Program-made: the position numbers and the translations under genes | Notes under the pieces: generated by a model | What the model was told of the DNA's origin: nothing | The model's input: only the letters and a program-made list of their open reading frames with translations | Database searches by the model: none | Shown: positions 49,416 through 56,281 of the stretch, one piece after another | Layout of the letters: the number at the start of each line of letters is the position of its first letter | How positions within the stretch are numbered: position 1 is the first letter of the stretch | Assembly (NCBI RefSeq): GCF_000177215.2 | Contig: NZ_CM001368.1 | Span: 1,240,001 to 1,304,000 of the forward strand | Length of the DNA stretch: 64,000 bases | Reading direction: 5' to 3' | Origin: Solidesulfovibrio carbinoliphilus subsp. oakridgensis | GTDB taxonomy: Bacteria; Desulfobacterota; Desulfovibrionia; Desulfovibrionales; Desulfovibrionaceae

Positions 49416-50111
49416 CTAGAGCAGGCCGAGCAGCCGCACCACCAGCGGTGCGAAACCGGCGGTGAAAACCCCGGCCAGGATCATGGCCAGACCGGCCATG
49501 GCCCCCTGCTCCTCGCCTTCGAGCAGGGCCGTGGCCGTGCCCTAGGCGTGGGACACCGTGCCGAGGGCCAGCCCCCGGGCCACGGGATGGTCGATGCCGG
49601 AACGGTTGAGGAGCCAGGCGCCGAAAAGCGAGCCCAAGGTGCCCGTGGCCACGACAAAGGCGGCGCTAAGCGCCGGTATCTCATCGTATATTCGGCTGAT
49701 CTTCACGGCAAAGGGGATGGAGACGCTCTTGGGCAGGATGGACACCACCACCTCGCGGGGCAGGCCGCCGAGGCTGGCCACCAGCCCGGCCGAAACCATG
49801 GCGAGCAGCGCCCCGGCGCCGACGCTGGCCAGAATGGCCAGGCCATGGCTGCGCAGCAAACGACGATGGCGATAGAGCGGCACGGCCAAAGCCACCGTAG
49901 CCAGGCCAAGTAGCGTGGTCATGACCTCCCGGGCCGGGGCATAGGCGGCGTATGGCTGGTCGCAGGCCACGAGCACGGCGATGATGACCCCGGCGCTGAC
50001 CGCCACGACGTTGAGCAAGGGATGGTTCACCCAAAACGCCAGCCGGCGACAGGCCAAATAGACCCCGACCGTCAGAACGACAAACCAGAGGCCGAGCGCG
50101 AGTCCGCCCAT
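49416..50111 (-). pseudogene. lrgB: LrgB-family membrane protein with in-frame amber codon
   Basis: A full-length LrgB reading of 232 codons is interrupted by a single TAG at 49542-49544. The frame continues without a shift on both sides: …ARGLALGTVSHA, stop, GTATALLEGEEQGAMAGLAM…, which matches the conserved LrgB end (SHxxGTA). The codon in that place is normally a hydrophobic residue such as Leu or Ile, so one base change (for example TTG to TAG) explains it. LrgB works with LrgA in murein hydrolase control or pyruvate uptake. The gene overlaps lrgA by one base. It may be broken, or it may be a sequencing error. Confidence 0.8.
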
Positions 50112-50479
50112 CACCGCCTCCCCTGAAACACCAAGGTGAGATAGCCCACCGCGAAAAACGGCAGCACGGAACTGATCACCACGGCCACGAGCAGCATCAG
50201 GCCGTACTGGGCAAAGGTCGCGCCCCAGTCCATGAGTCCCACGGCGATGGGGATGAAAAAAAATACCAAATGGCGCAGAAGAAAATCGGCCGTCTCCGCC
50301 ACCTGTTCGAGCTTGACCACACCCAGGCACAGCAAACCGAAAAGCAGCAATACCCCGAGCACGTTGCCCGGCACGGGAAGCGCAAGGGCCTCGGCCAGAA
50401 ACCGGCCGGCCAGGGAAATGCCCCACAGCAAGCCAAGCTGCCCCAGGCATTTGGCGCAATGCACAAACCGTTGCGTCAC
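50111..50479 (-). CDS. lrgA: LrgA/CidA-family membrane protein
   Basis: A 122-residue inner-membrane protein with four hydrophobic helices. The conserved LrgA/CidA core is VPGNVLGVLLLFGLLCLG, followed by FFFIPIAVGLMDW. Family members are holin-like or, in Bacillus, part of a pyruvate transporter with LrgB. It lies first in a two-gene unit, with its stop overlapping the lrgB start (TGATG). Why it sits inside the nitrogen locus is unclear; a role in moving a small organic acid product is possible. Confidence 0.88.
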   Translation of the reverse strand: MTQRFVHCAKCLGQLGLLWGISLAGRFLAEALALPVPGNVLGVLLLFGLLCLGVVKLEQVAETADFLLRHLVFFFIPIAVGLMDWGATFAQYGLMLLVAVVISSVLPFFAVGYLTLVFQGRR

Positions 50480-50576
50480 ACAAATCTCCGAGAAACGATG
50501 TCCGGCCAGGGCTCTTTATGCCTCTTGGCCGGCCCCAACAAGCCCGGGCCGGCCGGCTTTGGCGGCTTCGTGTAGC

Positions 50577-50609
50577 GGCCACGAAAAGCGCCTATGGCGT
50601 TTCGCGGCC
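50577..50609. repeat. Inverted repeat upstream of lrgA
   Basis: GGCCACGAAAAGCGCC and GGCGTTTCGCGGCC face each other across TAT. It lies about 100 bp upstream of the lrgA start and just downstream of the ferredoxin-like gene. The minus-strand reading from the ferredoxin side ends in no clear T tract. It could stop read-through from the fabH-like operon or act as an operator. Confidence 0.5.
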
Positions 50610-50674
50610 ACCATACTAAAACCATAATTTTTCTTAAAAAATGCTATCATTTACAAGGAACGCGACACGAGGCT

Positions 50675-50908
50675 TCAAGCGCCGCCGGTTGGCCAGGAAC
50701 AGGGGCCAAGGTTCAGCGCGTCGGCGCTGCAATGGCCCAGGCACCGCCCCCGGCCATCGCAGCGGGCGGCGTCGGTCAGGACGGCCAACCCGCCGCGCAC
50801 GGCCAGAAGGCCGTTTGGGCAGCTCGGCAGGCACTGGCCGCAACCGAGGCAACGCTGCCGGTCGACACCGGCCACCAGCCGGCCGGCCAAGGCCGGCTCA
50901 GCGGCCAT
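50675..50908 (-). CDS. Small ferredoxin-like protein with one altered cluster site
   Basis: A 77-residue protein. The first [4Fe-4S] motif is complete (CLGCGQCLPSCP, ~residues 20-31). The second reads CDGRGRCLGHC, with Arg where the second cysteine of CxxCxxCxxxC should be, so this site could hold a [3Fe-4S] cluster or none. There is also a late cysteine (GPCSWP). It is the last gene of a three-gene operon with a FabH-like enzyme and overlaps the preceding small gene. The partner is unknown; it may carry electrons for the radical SAM or oxidase enzymes of the locus. Confidence 0.75.
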   Translation of the reverse strand: MAAEPALAGRLVAGVDRQRCLGCGQCLPSCPNGLLAVRGGLAVLTDAARCDGRGRCLGHCSADALNLGPCSWPTGGA

Positions 50909-51146
50909 GGCCGGCGGCGTGGCCCCGCAACCCGGCCAGTTCCTGTTCCAGACGGCCGACCACCGTGCACAGACGGGCGAAATGTTCCTCCAGCCTGGCC
51001 AGCCGCCCGGCCAGCGCCGTTTCCGTGGCGACCGGCGCGCCGCAAAGGCCCGCGACCATGGCGGCCATGATCGCCTCTTCCCCGTCCATTGCCCTTTCGG
51101 GCTCGTGGACGCGGTCGTTGGCCATGCTGTCCGTTTCCTGGCTCAT
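50898..51146 (-). CDS. Small uncharacterised helical protein
   Basis: An 82-residue protein of unknown function. The N-terminal half is acidic (ETDSMANDRVHEPERAMDGEEA). The second half looks like an amphipathic or coiled-coil helix (ETALAGRLARLEEHFARLCTVVGRLEQEL) with two cysteines overall. The start at 51146 follows an AAGGAG site; a longer reading reaching 51176 is less likely. It sits between the FabH-like gene and the ferredoxin-like gene, overlapping the latter by 11 bases. Confidence 0.65.
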   Translation of the reverse strand: MSQETDSMANDRVHEPERAMDGEEAIMAAMVAGLCGAPVATETALAGRLARLEEHFARLCTVVGRLEQELAGLRGHAAGHGR

Positions 51147-51175
51147 GTCCTTCTCCTTGCTGTTTAAAAGGCGCA

Positions 51176-52249
51176 TTACGATGCCGCCGCGTCCACGCGC
51201 ACAAGCGCCGCGCCCCAGGTGAAGCCCGCGCCGAAGCTGGCCAGAAGCACCCGCCCGCCAGGCCGGAGCCGCCCCTGGGCTCGGGCCTGCTCCAGGGCCA
51301 GGGGGATGGAAGCGGCCGAGGTGTTGCCGACGTCCTCGATATATGCCGCCGTGCGTGCGGCCGGGATGCCGAGGCGATCGCCTACGGCCTCGATGATGCG
51401 GCCGTTGGCCTGGTGGGGTACGAAAAGGTCCACGTCCGCAGGCGAGAGCCCGTTGCGGGCGAGCAGGGCCAACGACACCCCGGCCATGCGCGAAACGGCC
51501 AGCCGGAACACTTCGCGGCCTTCCATACGCAGGAAATAGTCCTCTCCCACCCGGCTGTCCGGCGAGGCGTACGCGGCCCGGCTGCCGCCGCCGTTGGCGG
51601 TGAGGATGCCGGCGTTTTTTCCGTCAGAAGAAACCACAATATCCTCCACGACCAGCGCCCCGCGCCGGGCCGTGACCACCGCCGCCCCGGCCCCGTCGCC
51701 GAAAATGACGTTGACGCTTCGATCCCCCGGAGCGCACAGCCGGCTCATGGCCTCGGCAGCCACCAGCAGCACGACGGCCCCAGGCTCCAGGCGCACGATG
51801 GCCGAGGTGAGATAGAGGCCGTAGAGAAAGCCCGAGCAGGCCACGTTGAAGTCCAGGGCCACGAGGCCGGACAGACCGAGCTTGCGCTCCACGGTGCAGG
51901 CGGTGTTGGGCACGAGCCCGTCCGGGGCGCAACTGGCCACCAGCACATGGGTGAGATCGGCCGGGTCCGTGCCGCTGTCGGCCAGGGCGGCCCGGGCCGC
52001 TTCCACGGCCATGTCCGAGGTGTTTTGCCCGGCCGGCAGGATGCGCCGCCGGCGGATGCCGGTGCGGCTGTAAATCCAGTCTTCCGTCACCCCGTAGGTC
52101 TTGGCCAGTTCGGCGTTGTCGCGCCCGTCCCGGGGCAGGTAGCCGCCCATCCCAGCCAGGACGCACAGCCCTGCCCCTTGTCCCCAAGCCCCCCCCAAAC
52201 GTCCCAGGGCCTGCCGCCGCGTCCCTTCGCCGTCGTCGTTCATCCGCAT
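51176..52249 (-). CDS. 3-oxoacyl-ACP synthase III (FabH)-like enzyme
   Basis: A 357-residue thiolase-fold enzyme. The catalytic triad of FabH is intact: cysteine in NVACSGFLYGL, histidine in PHQANGRI and asparagine in DVGNTSAASIP. FabH condenses an acyl-CoA with malonyl-ACP; paralogues outside fatty-acid operons often make special acyl chains or C-C bonds in other pathways. About 27 N-terminal residues precede the usual start. GGGAG precedes the ATG. It is the first gene of an operon driven by a minus-strand sigma-54 promoter, so it is probably co-induced with the locus. The acyl donor and acceptor are unknown. Confidence 0.88.
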   Translation of the reverse strand: MRMNDDGEGTRRQALGRLGGAWGQGAGLCVLAGMGGYLPRDGRDNAELAKTYGVTEDWIYSRTGIRRRRILPAGQNTSDMAVEAARAALADSGTDPADLTHVLVASCAPDGLVPNTACTVERKLGLSGLVALDFNVACSGFLYGLYLTSAIVRLEPGAVVLLVAAEAMSRLCAPGDRSVNVIFGDGAGAAVVTARRGALVVEDIVVSSDGKNAGILTANGGGSRAAYASPDSRVGEDYFLRMEGREVFRLAVSRMAGVSLALLARNGLSPADVDLFVPHQANGRIIEAVGDRLGIPAARTAAYIEDVGNTSAASIPLALEQARAQGRLRPGGRVLLASFGAGFTWGAALVRVDAAAS

Positions 52250-52371
52250 TTTCTCCCGCTTTCCAGCAATTCTCGACGCAACCCCTCGTCAGCGCCCACG
52301 TTGCTCGGTTTTGGCCATGCTTTGGCAAGATGTTGCGCCTGCCTCCAGACGCCAATGGTTTTGTAAGACAA

Positions 52372-52387
52372 AGCAAACATGATGCCG
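52372..52387 (-). promoter_or_regulatory. Sigma-54 promoter of the FabH-like operon
   Basis: On the minus strand the sequence CGGCATCATGTTTGCT fits GGCAY-N5-TTGC with GG and GC 10 bases apart. It lies about 125 bp before the FabH-like start codon. The shared element at 52507-52541 lies about 120 bp upstream of it. Confidence 0.65.
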
Positions 52388-52506
52388 CGTCGCATCGACA
52401 ACCCGGTCAAGCCGCTCCAGGGGCGTAGGAAACGGAAAATAACGATTCGTCATGCAGTCCGATCGGAAAAGGGTCCAGTCCGGACGCCCCTTCCGGGAAG
52501 GGAAAA

Positions 52507-52541
52507 ACGAGGATTCGCTGTTTTCAAGGAAGACTCGGCGT
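52507..52541. promoter_or_regulatory. Likely enhancer shared by the two divergent sigma-54 promoters
   Basis: The first 30 bases share ACGA, TTCG, TGTTTT, AA and GAA blocks (21 of 30 identical) with 35619-35648. Its outer arms form a weak dyad (ACGAGGATTC facing GACTCGGCGT, 7 of 10 paired). The first base is 140 bp from the -24 GG of the plus-strand promoter, against 137 bp in the left arm. Confidence 0.6.
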
Positions 52542-52645
52542 GAAAGGCACGAAATCTTGTTACCGCCGCCTGCCGCGCCAGTCCCGGACGGCCGGAAAAG
52601 CCCGCCAGCGCGCCGCAACCAGTTTCGCTGCCCCACGCACAAACC

Positions 52646-52661
52646 CGGCACACCCCTTGCT
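52646..52661 (+). promoter_or_regulatory. Sigma-54 promoter of the MSMEG_0572-like operon
   Basis: CGGCACACCCCTTGCT fits GGCAC-N5-TTGC with GG and GC 10 bases apart. It lies 49 bp before the first gene of the right arm, giving a leader of about 37 bases that includes the CAAGGAG ribosome binding site. Confidence 0.72.
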
Positions 52662-52709
52662 GTCTACAAAAAAGTCACAACACTCCAACCCATTATCAAG
52701 GAGTTCCGC

Positions 52710-53195
52710 ATGACCATGGTTTCCATCCCCGCCCCGTCCATCGGTGACGAAATCGTCAATCACGGTCCCAAAGTCTATGAGGACATCAAGGCCAACCCGG
52801 GCGAAAAAGCGCTCATCTGCATGCACACCATGCCCTTCGAGGGTTCCGTCGGGCTTATCAACATGCTCACCGCCACGCGGCTCGTGCGCAAAGGCTACGA
52901 TCTGACCTTCCTGCTCTATGGTCCGGGCGTGCTCATGGCTTCGGCGGCACGCGGCTTCCCCAAGGTCGGCGACGAGGGCTTTGCCGGCAACATGGCCTAC
53001 AACAAACAGCTGACCACCATCATGAACGAGGGCGGCAAGGTCGTGGCCTGCCGTTTCGCCATGGCCGCCCTGTACGGCATGCGCGAGACAGACCTCCTGC
53101 CCGGCGTTCAGGGCATCCATCCCCTGGACATCCTGGACTGCATTCTCACCCACCAACGGGCGGGCGCACTGATCCTGTCCACCTGGACCGTCTAA
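52710..53195 (+). CDS. MSMEG_0572/sll0783-like nitrogen-starvation response protein
   Basis: A 161-residue protein with a DsrE-like fold. It matches the first protein of Nit1-type clusters (sll0783 in Synechocystis, MSMEG_0572 in mycobacteria): HTMPFEGSVGLINMLTATRLVRKGY, LLYGPGVL, KVVACRFAMAALYG and the C-terminal LILSTWTV (key EGSVGL, ACRFA and TWT residues). These proteins are induced by nitrogen starvation; their reaction is not known. A CAAGGAG site precedes the ATG. It is the first gene of the right arm, directly behind a sigma-54 promoter, and is followed by an amidohydrolase instead of the usual nitrilase. Confidence 0.85.
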   Translation: MTMVSIPAPSIGDEIVNHGPKVYEDIKANPGEKALICMHTMPFEGSVGLINMLTATRLVRKGYDLTFLLYGPGVLMASAARGFPKVGDEGFAGNMAYNKQLTTIMNEGGKVVACRFAMAALYGMRETDLLPGVQGIHPLDILDCILTHQRAGALILSTWTV

Positions 53196-53244
53196 CCGAC
53201 AGCCGGCTGCCTACGGCCCGAACGCCAATCGCAAGGAGTGCTTC

Positions 53245-54114
53245 ATGGAACGCATGTTGTCTGGAGAAAAAGTCCGGCGCAAGGTCTTCGATGTGCACAA
53301 CCACATCGGTTTTATGGAAGGTTTCAAGTACTACGGCCTGCCCGAGCCGGTGAATCCCACGGTCTACTGCGACAACGACCGTGCGGCCAAAATCAAGATC
53401 ATGGACCAGCTGGGCGTGGACCGGGCCATCGTCATGTCCAACTACGGCATCCCGGATCCGTCCCAGCCGTTTGGCCTCAACGCCGTGGTGCTCGACGCCT
53501 GCGCCCACCCGGACAAGCGGATTCTCGGCGGCGTCTGGTTCTCGCCGTCGGTCAAGATGCAGGAAGCCAACGAGGCGGCCATGAAGCTGGCCGGGGAGCC
53601 GGGCATCAAGGTGCTCAAGGCCACCTGCCTGCTCGGCGGCACCTGGAACCCCGAGGAGTGGGACGAAGACACCAAGAAGATGTGGGAAGGCATCATCGAC
53701 GTGTGCGCCAGCCACGACCACGTCTTCCATTTGCACACCAGTCCCGGCGGCGGCTCCGACGTCAGCAACTGCATCAAGTTCGTCAAGGCCTACGGCAAGC
53801 GTGTCAAAGTGCATGTCGTCCACTGCGGTGGCGGCGTGTCCGGCCACATCAAGTTCATTCCGGAATTCATCAAGTTCGTGAAGGAAGGCTATAAGGTCTA
53901 TACCGACACGTCCTGGGCAGTCGGCTTCTGCAATCGCTATCTCTTCGATGAAATCGAGAAGAACGGCGTGGGCGACGACCGCGTCATGTTCAGCTCCGAC
54001 GAGCCCTGGAGCGACTTTTGGAGCGAATACTACAAGTTCGAGGGGCTTGGTATCTCCGAGGAGCTCAAAAACAAGCTCTTCTGGGAAAACGCCGAGAAAC
54101 TCTACGGCGTTTAG
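53245..54114 (+). CDS. Metal-dependent amidohydrolase (amidohydrolase-2 family)
   Basis: A 289-residue TIM-barrel hydrolase. Metal-site residues are visible in order: HxH in FDVHNHIG (~residues 17-20), HLHTSPGG, HVVHCGGG and the catalytic aspartate in FSSDEPW. The family includes decarboxylases as well as amide, lactone and nitrile-derived hydrolases, so C-N cleavage is likely but not certain. CAAGGAG precedes the ATG. It takes the position that nitrilase has in other Nit1-type clusters, which suggests it handles a related C-N bond. A perfect 12-bp hairpin follows before the radical SAM gene. Confidence 0.85.
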   Translation: MERMLSGEKVRRKVFDVHNHIGFMEGFKYYGLPEPVNPTVYCDNDRAAKIKIMDQLGVDRAIVMSNYGIPDPSQPFGLNAVVLDACAHPDKRILGGVWFSPSVKMQEANEAAMKLAGEPGIKVLKATCLLGGTWNPEEWDEDTKKMWEGIIDVCASHDHVFHLHTSPGGGSDVSNCIKFVKAYGKRVKVHVVHCGGGVSGHIKFIPEFIKFVKEGYKVYTDTSWAVGFCNRYLFDEIEKNGVGDDRVMFSSDEPWSDFWSEYYKFEGLGISEELKNKLFWENAEKLYGV

Positions 54115-54203
54115 CCCTTCTCTGAAACACAGGTCGCTCAAGCAAGCCCGCGTGTCCCGGCAGGCGACGCACGGGCAAACCTTGGGCCGGGCCATGTGCC
54201 AAC

Positions 54204-54234
54204 GGACCGGACCGCGCTCCGAGCGGTCCGGTCC
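54204..54234 (+). repeat. Perfect 12-bp hairpin between amidohydrolase and radical SAM genes
   Basis: GGACCGGACCGC and GCGGTCCGGTCC pair perfectly around a 7-base loop. No T tract follows, so complete termination is unlikely. It probably protects the upstream message or reduces expression of the downstream gene. Confidence 0.75.
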
Positions 54235-54260
54235 ACAACTTCTTGGACGGACGCCACGCC

Positions 54261-55832
54261 ATGAGCATGACCCTTGCCGACTATGTCGCCCTGCAAAGTT
54301 TCGGAGCCAGAATCATTGATCATGAGATCGTTCGGCGGGGCGGGGCTGGGCCGGCGGACGCCGGGTCCTACGTCATTGACGGCCACCCCGTGATGATCCC
54401 GGCCCTGAGCCCATCGGCGCGCAGTTCGGATTACGCGTTTGTCCAGGACGGCGACCGCCTGCGGCTGGAGCGCGACGGCCGTCCGCTGTGCCATGCGGCC
54501 GCCATGCCCAGGCCCCGTTTTTATGACGGCCATACCGCCGACGGCGTCCCCTATGACAAGATCGCCCGGCTCCACGGCCTGGACTGCCTGGCCTCCACCG
54601 TCATCCAGGAGTGCGTACGCTTTAGCAGCCGACGGACCCGCTGCCGCTTCTGCGCCATCGGCGCGTCTCTTGCCCGGGGTTCGACCATCCACACCAAAAC
54701 ACCCGAGCAGCTTGCCGAGGTGGCTTCGGCCGCCCGGGATCTCGACGGCGTGCGCCATGTGACCCTGACCGCCGGCACCACCGTCTGTCCCGACGACGGA
54801 GCGCGCTATCTCGGCCGCTGCGCCAAGGCCATCGCCGAGGCCACGGGGCTGCCGGTGGAAATCCAGTTCGAGCCGCTTCGCGACCAGGCCCTCTACGCCC
54901 GGCTGCGGGACATGGGCGTCACCGACGTCGGCATCCATGTGGAGAGCTTTGATCCGGCCGTGCGCCGCCGCATGACCCCGGGCAAGGCCGAAGTGGACCT
55001 GGAAACGTATTTTGAAGCCTTTGCCGCCGCTGTTGCCGTCTTTGGCCGCAACAAAGTCAGCACCTACGTGATTCTGGGCCTGGGCGAAAATCTGGAGGCC
55101 ACCCTGGACGGCTGCCGACGCGCGGCGGCCCTTGGCGTCTATCCCGTGGTGGTGCCGCTTCGCCCCTTACTCGATTCCTGCCTGGCCGAGGCCCGGCCGG
55201 TGGACCCGGACTATCTGGGCGGCATGTACCAGGCTGTTGGCAAGATGCTGACAGACCAGGGACTGTCTGCCGAGCGCAGCTCGGCCGGTTGCGTGCGTTG
55301 TCGGGCCTGCTCCCTGCTGCAATTCACCGAAACGGCGCCGTCCCGGGGCATCCGCGCCCCGGCGGCCGTGGCCGATGCCAACGCCGTCAGCCTTCGCGTG
55401 GCCGAGACCCCGGAGGACATCGAGGAATATTGGCGTCTGCGCCACGAGGTCTTCGTGTCCGAACAGGGCATCTTCCCCGTCACCGACCGCGACGCCCATG
55501 ACGACCAGGCCATTCCCCTCATTGCCGAGGTAGCCGGCCGTCTGGCCGGGGTGGTGCGTTGTTATCGCCATCGGGGCGGGGTGTGGTACGGCGGCCGGCT
55601 GGCCGTGCGCCCGGAATACCGCAACGGCGTCAACATCGGCGCGCTTCTCGTCCGCAAGGCCGTGGAGCTCGTGCGCGCCCGGCCGGACGTCAAGCGTTTC
55701 CTGGCAACTGTGCAGTTCCAAAACGTGCGTTTCTTCCAGCGCCTCGGCTGGCTGCGCCTGGGCAAACCATTTTTGCTGCAAGACAGGAAGCATCAACTCA
55801 TGGAAAAGAAACTTCATGAGGAGGCGTTGTGA
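54261..55832 (+). CDS. Radical SAM protein fused to a GNAT domain (MSMEG_0568-like + sll0786-like)
   Basis: A 523-residue fusion. Residues ~100-365 are a radical SAM domain of the MSMEG_0568/sll0785 type. Its cysteines are spaced CX8CX2C (ECVRFSSRRTRCRFCAIG) instead of the classic CX3CX2C, and a second motif CVRCRACS (~residue 352) could bind an auxiliary cluster. Residues ~375-515 are a GNAT acetyltransferase domain (VRCYRHRGGVWYGGRLAVRPEYRNG; key GGRLAV and R residues). In cyanobacteria these are separate genes, and in mycobacteria GNAT is fused to the AIR-synthase-like part instead. The chemistry is unknown. The stop overlaps the next gene (GTGA). Confidence 0.85.
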   Translation: MSMTLADYVALQSFGARIIDHEIVRRGGAGPADAGSYVIDGHPVMIPALSPSARSSDYAFVQDGDRLRLERDGRPLCHAAAMPRPRFYDGHTADGVPYDKIARLHGLDCLASTVIQECVRFSSRRTRCRFCAIGASLARGSTIHTKTPEQLAEVASAARDLDGVRHVTLTAGTTVCPDDGARYLGRCAKAIAEATGLPVEIQFEPLRDQALYARLRDMGVTDVGIHVESFDPAVRRRMTPGKAEVDLETYFEAFAAAVAVFGRNKVSTYVILGLGENLEATLDGCRRAAALGVYPVVVPLRPLLDSCLAEARPVDPDYLGGMYQAVGKMLTDQGLSAERSSAGCVRCRACSLLQFTETAPSRGIRAPAAVADANAVSLRVAETPEDIEEYWRLRHEVFVSEQGIFPVTDRDAHDDQAIPLIAEVAGRLAGVVRCYRHRGGVWYGGRLAVRPEYRNGVNIGALLVRKAVELVRARPDVKRFLATVQFQNVRFFQRLGWLRLGKPFLLQDRKHQLMEKKLHEEAL

Positions 55833-56281
55833 TCGTCACCGCAACCACGCTTGGCCAAACCGCCTTCGCCATGGCCTCGGAGCGACACAGCCTGATTTCC
55901 GACCAATCGCCGGAATACGGCGGCGAAGGCCTTGGCCCCATGCCGAGCGAACTGCTGTTGTGGGCCGTGGCCGCCTGCTTCGGCCAAGCCGTACGCTATG
56001 TCGCGGCCCGGCGGCGGCAGCCGATGGAGGCTCTTGCAATCACGGTCAGCGCCGATAAAGATGCCGCCGCCTTCCACTTTGGCGAAATCACCATCACCGT
56101 GCGTGCCGCCCTCCTCCGGGGACGGCTGGAGGCGATCGTCGAGCAGGCCAGGCGTTACTGCTTCGTCACGGCCAGCCTGTCCGTACCGGTTCGGCTGGAA
56201 GTGCAATCGATTGCTCTCCCTTCTCACATAGAAAGCGCAACCAGGGGCGCATCGCCTGACGGTTTCAATGAAATTTCCTAG
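55829..56281 (+). CDS. OsmC-like protein
   Basis: A 150-residue protein with the OsmC/YhfA pattern (SDQSPEYGGEGLGPMPSELLLWAVAACFGQAVRYVA; key PSELLLWAVAAC). The conserved cysteine that acts in peroxide reduction is in AACFG, and a second cysteine in RRYCFVTASL completes the pair. OsmC proteins detoxify organic hydroperoxides, and some are thiol hydrolases. The GTG start overlaps the radical SAM stop and has GAGGAGG upstream. It closes the right arm of the locus. Confidence 0.85.
   Translation: MIVTATTLGQTAFAMASERHSLISDQSPEYGGEGLGPMPSELLLWAVAACFGQAVRYVAARRRQPMEALAITVSADKDAAAFHFGEITITVRAALLRGRLEAIVEQARRYCFVTASLSVPVRLEVQSIALPSHIESATRGASPDGFNEIS

Larger units (their letters stand above)
52250..52709. 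other. Divergent control region between the FabH-like and MSMEG_0572-like operons
   Basis: A 460-bp region without a supported gene. It holds a sigma-54 promoter for each direction and one element related to the upstream palindrome of the left arm, plus small dyads such as GTCC-N5-GGAC (~52473) and CCCCTTCC-N-GGAAGGGA (~52487). Readings through it on either strand show no family likeness. Confidence 0.6.

Noticed and set aside
49416-50111. Pyrrolysine decoding of the lrgB amber codon
   Set aside because: No pyl genes are in the window, LrgB is not a known Pyl protein, and a one-base mutation is the simpler reading. Kept as a check only.
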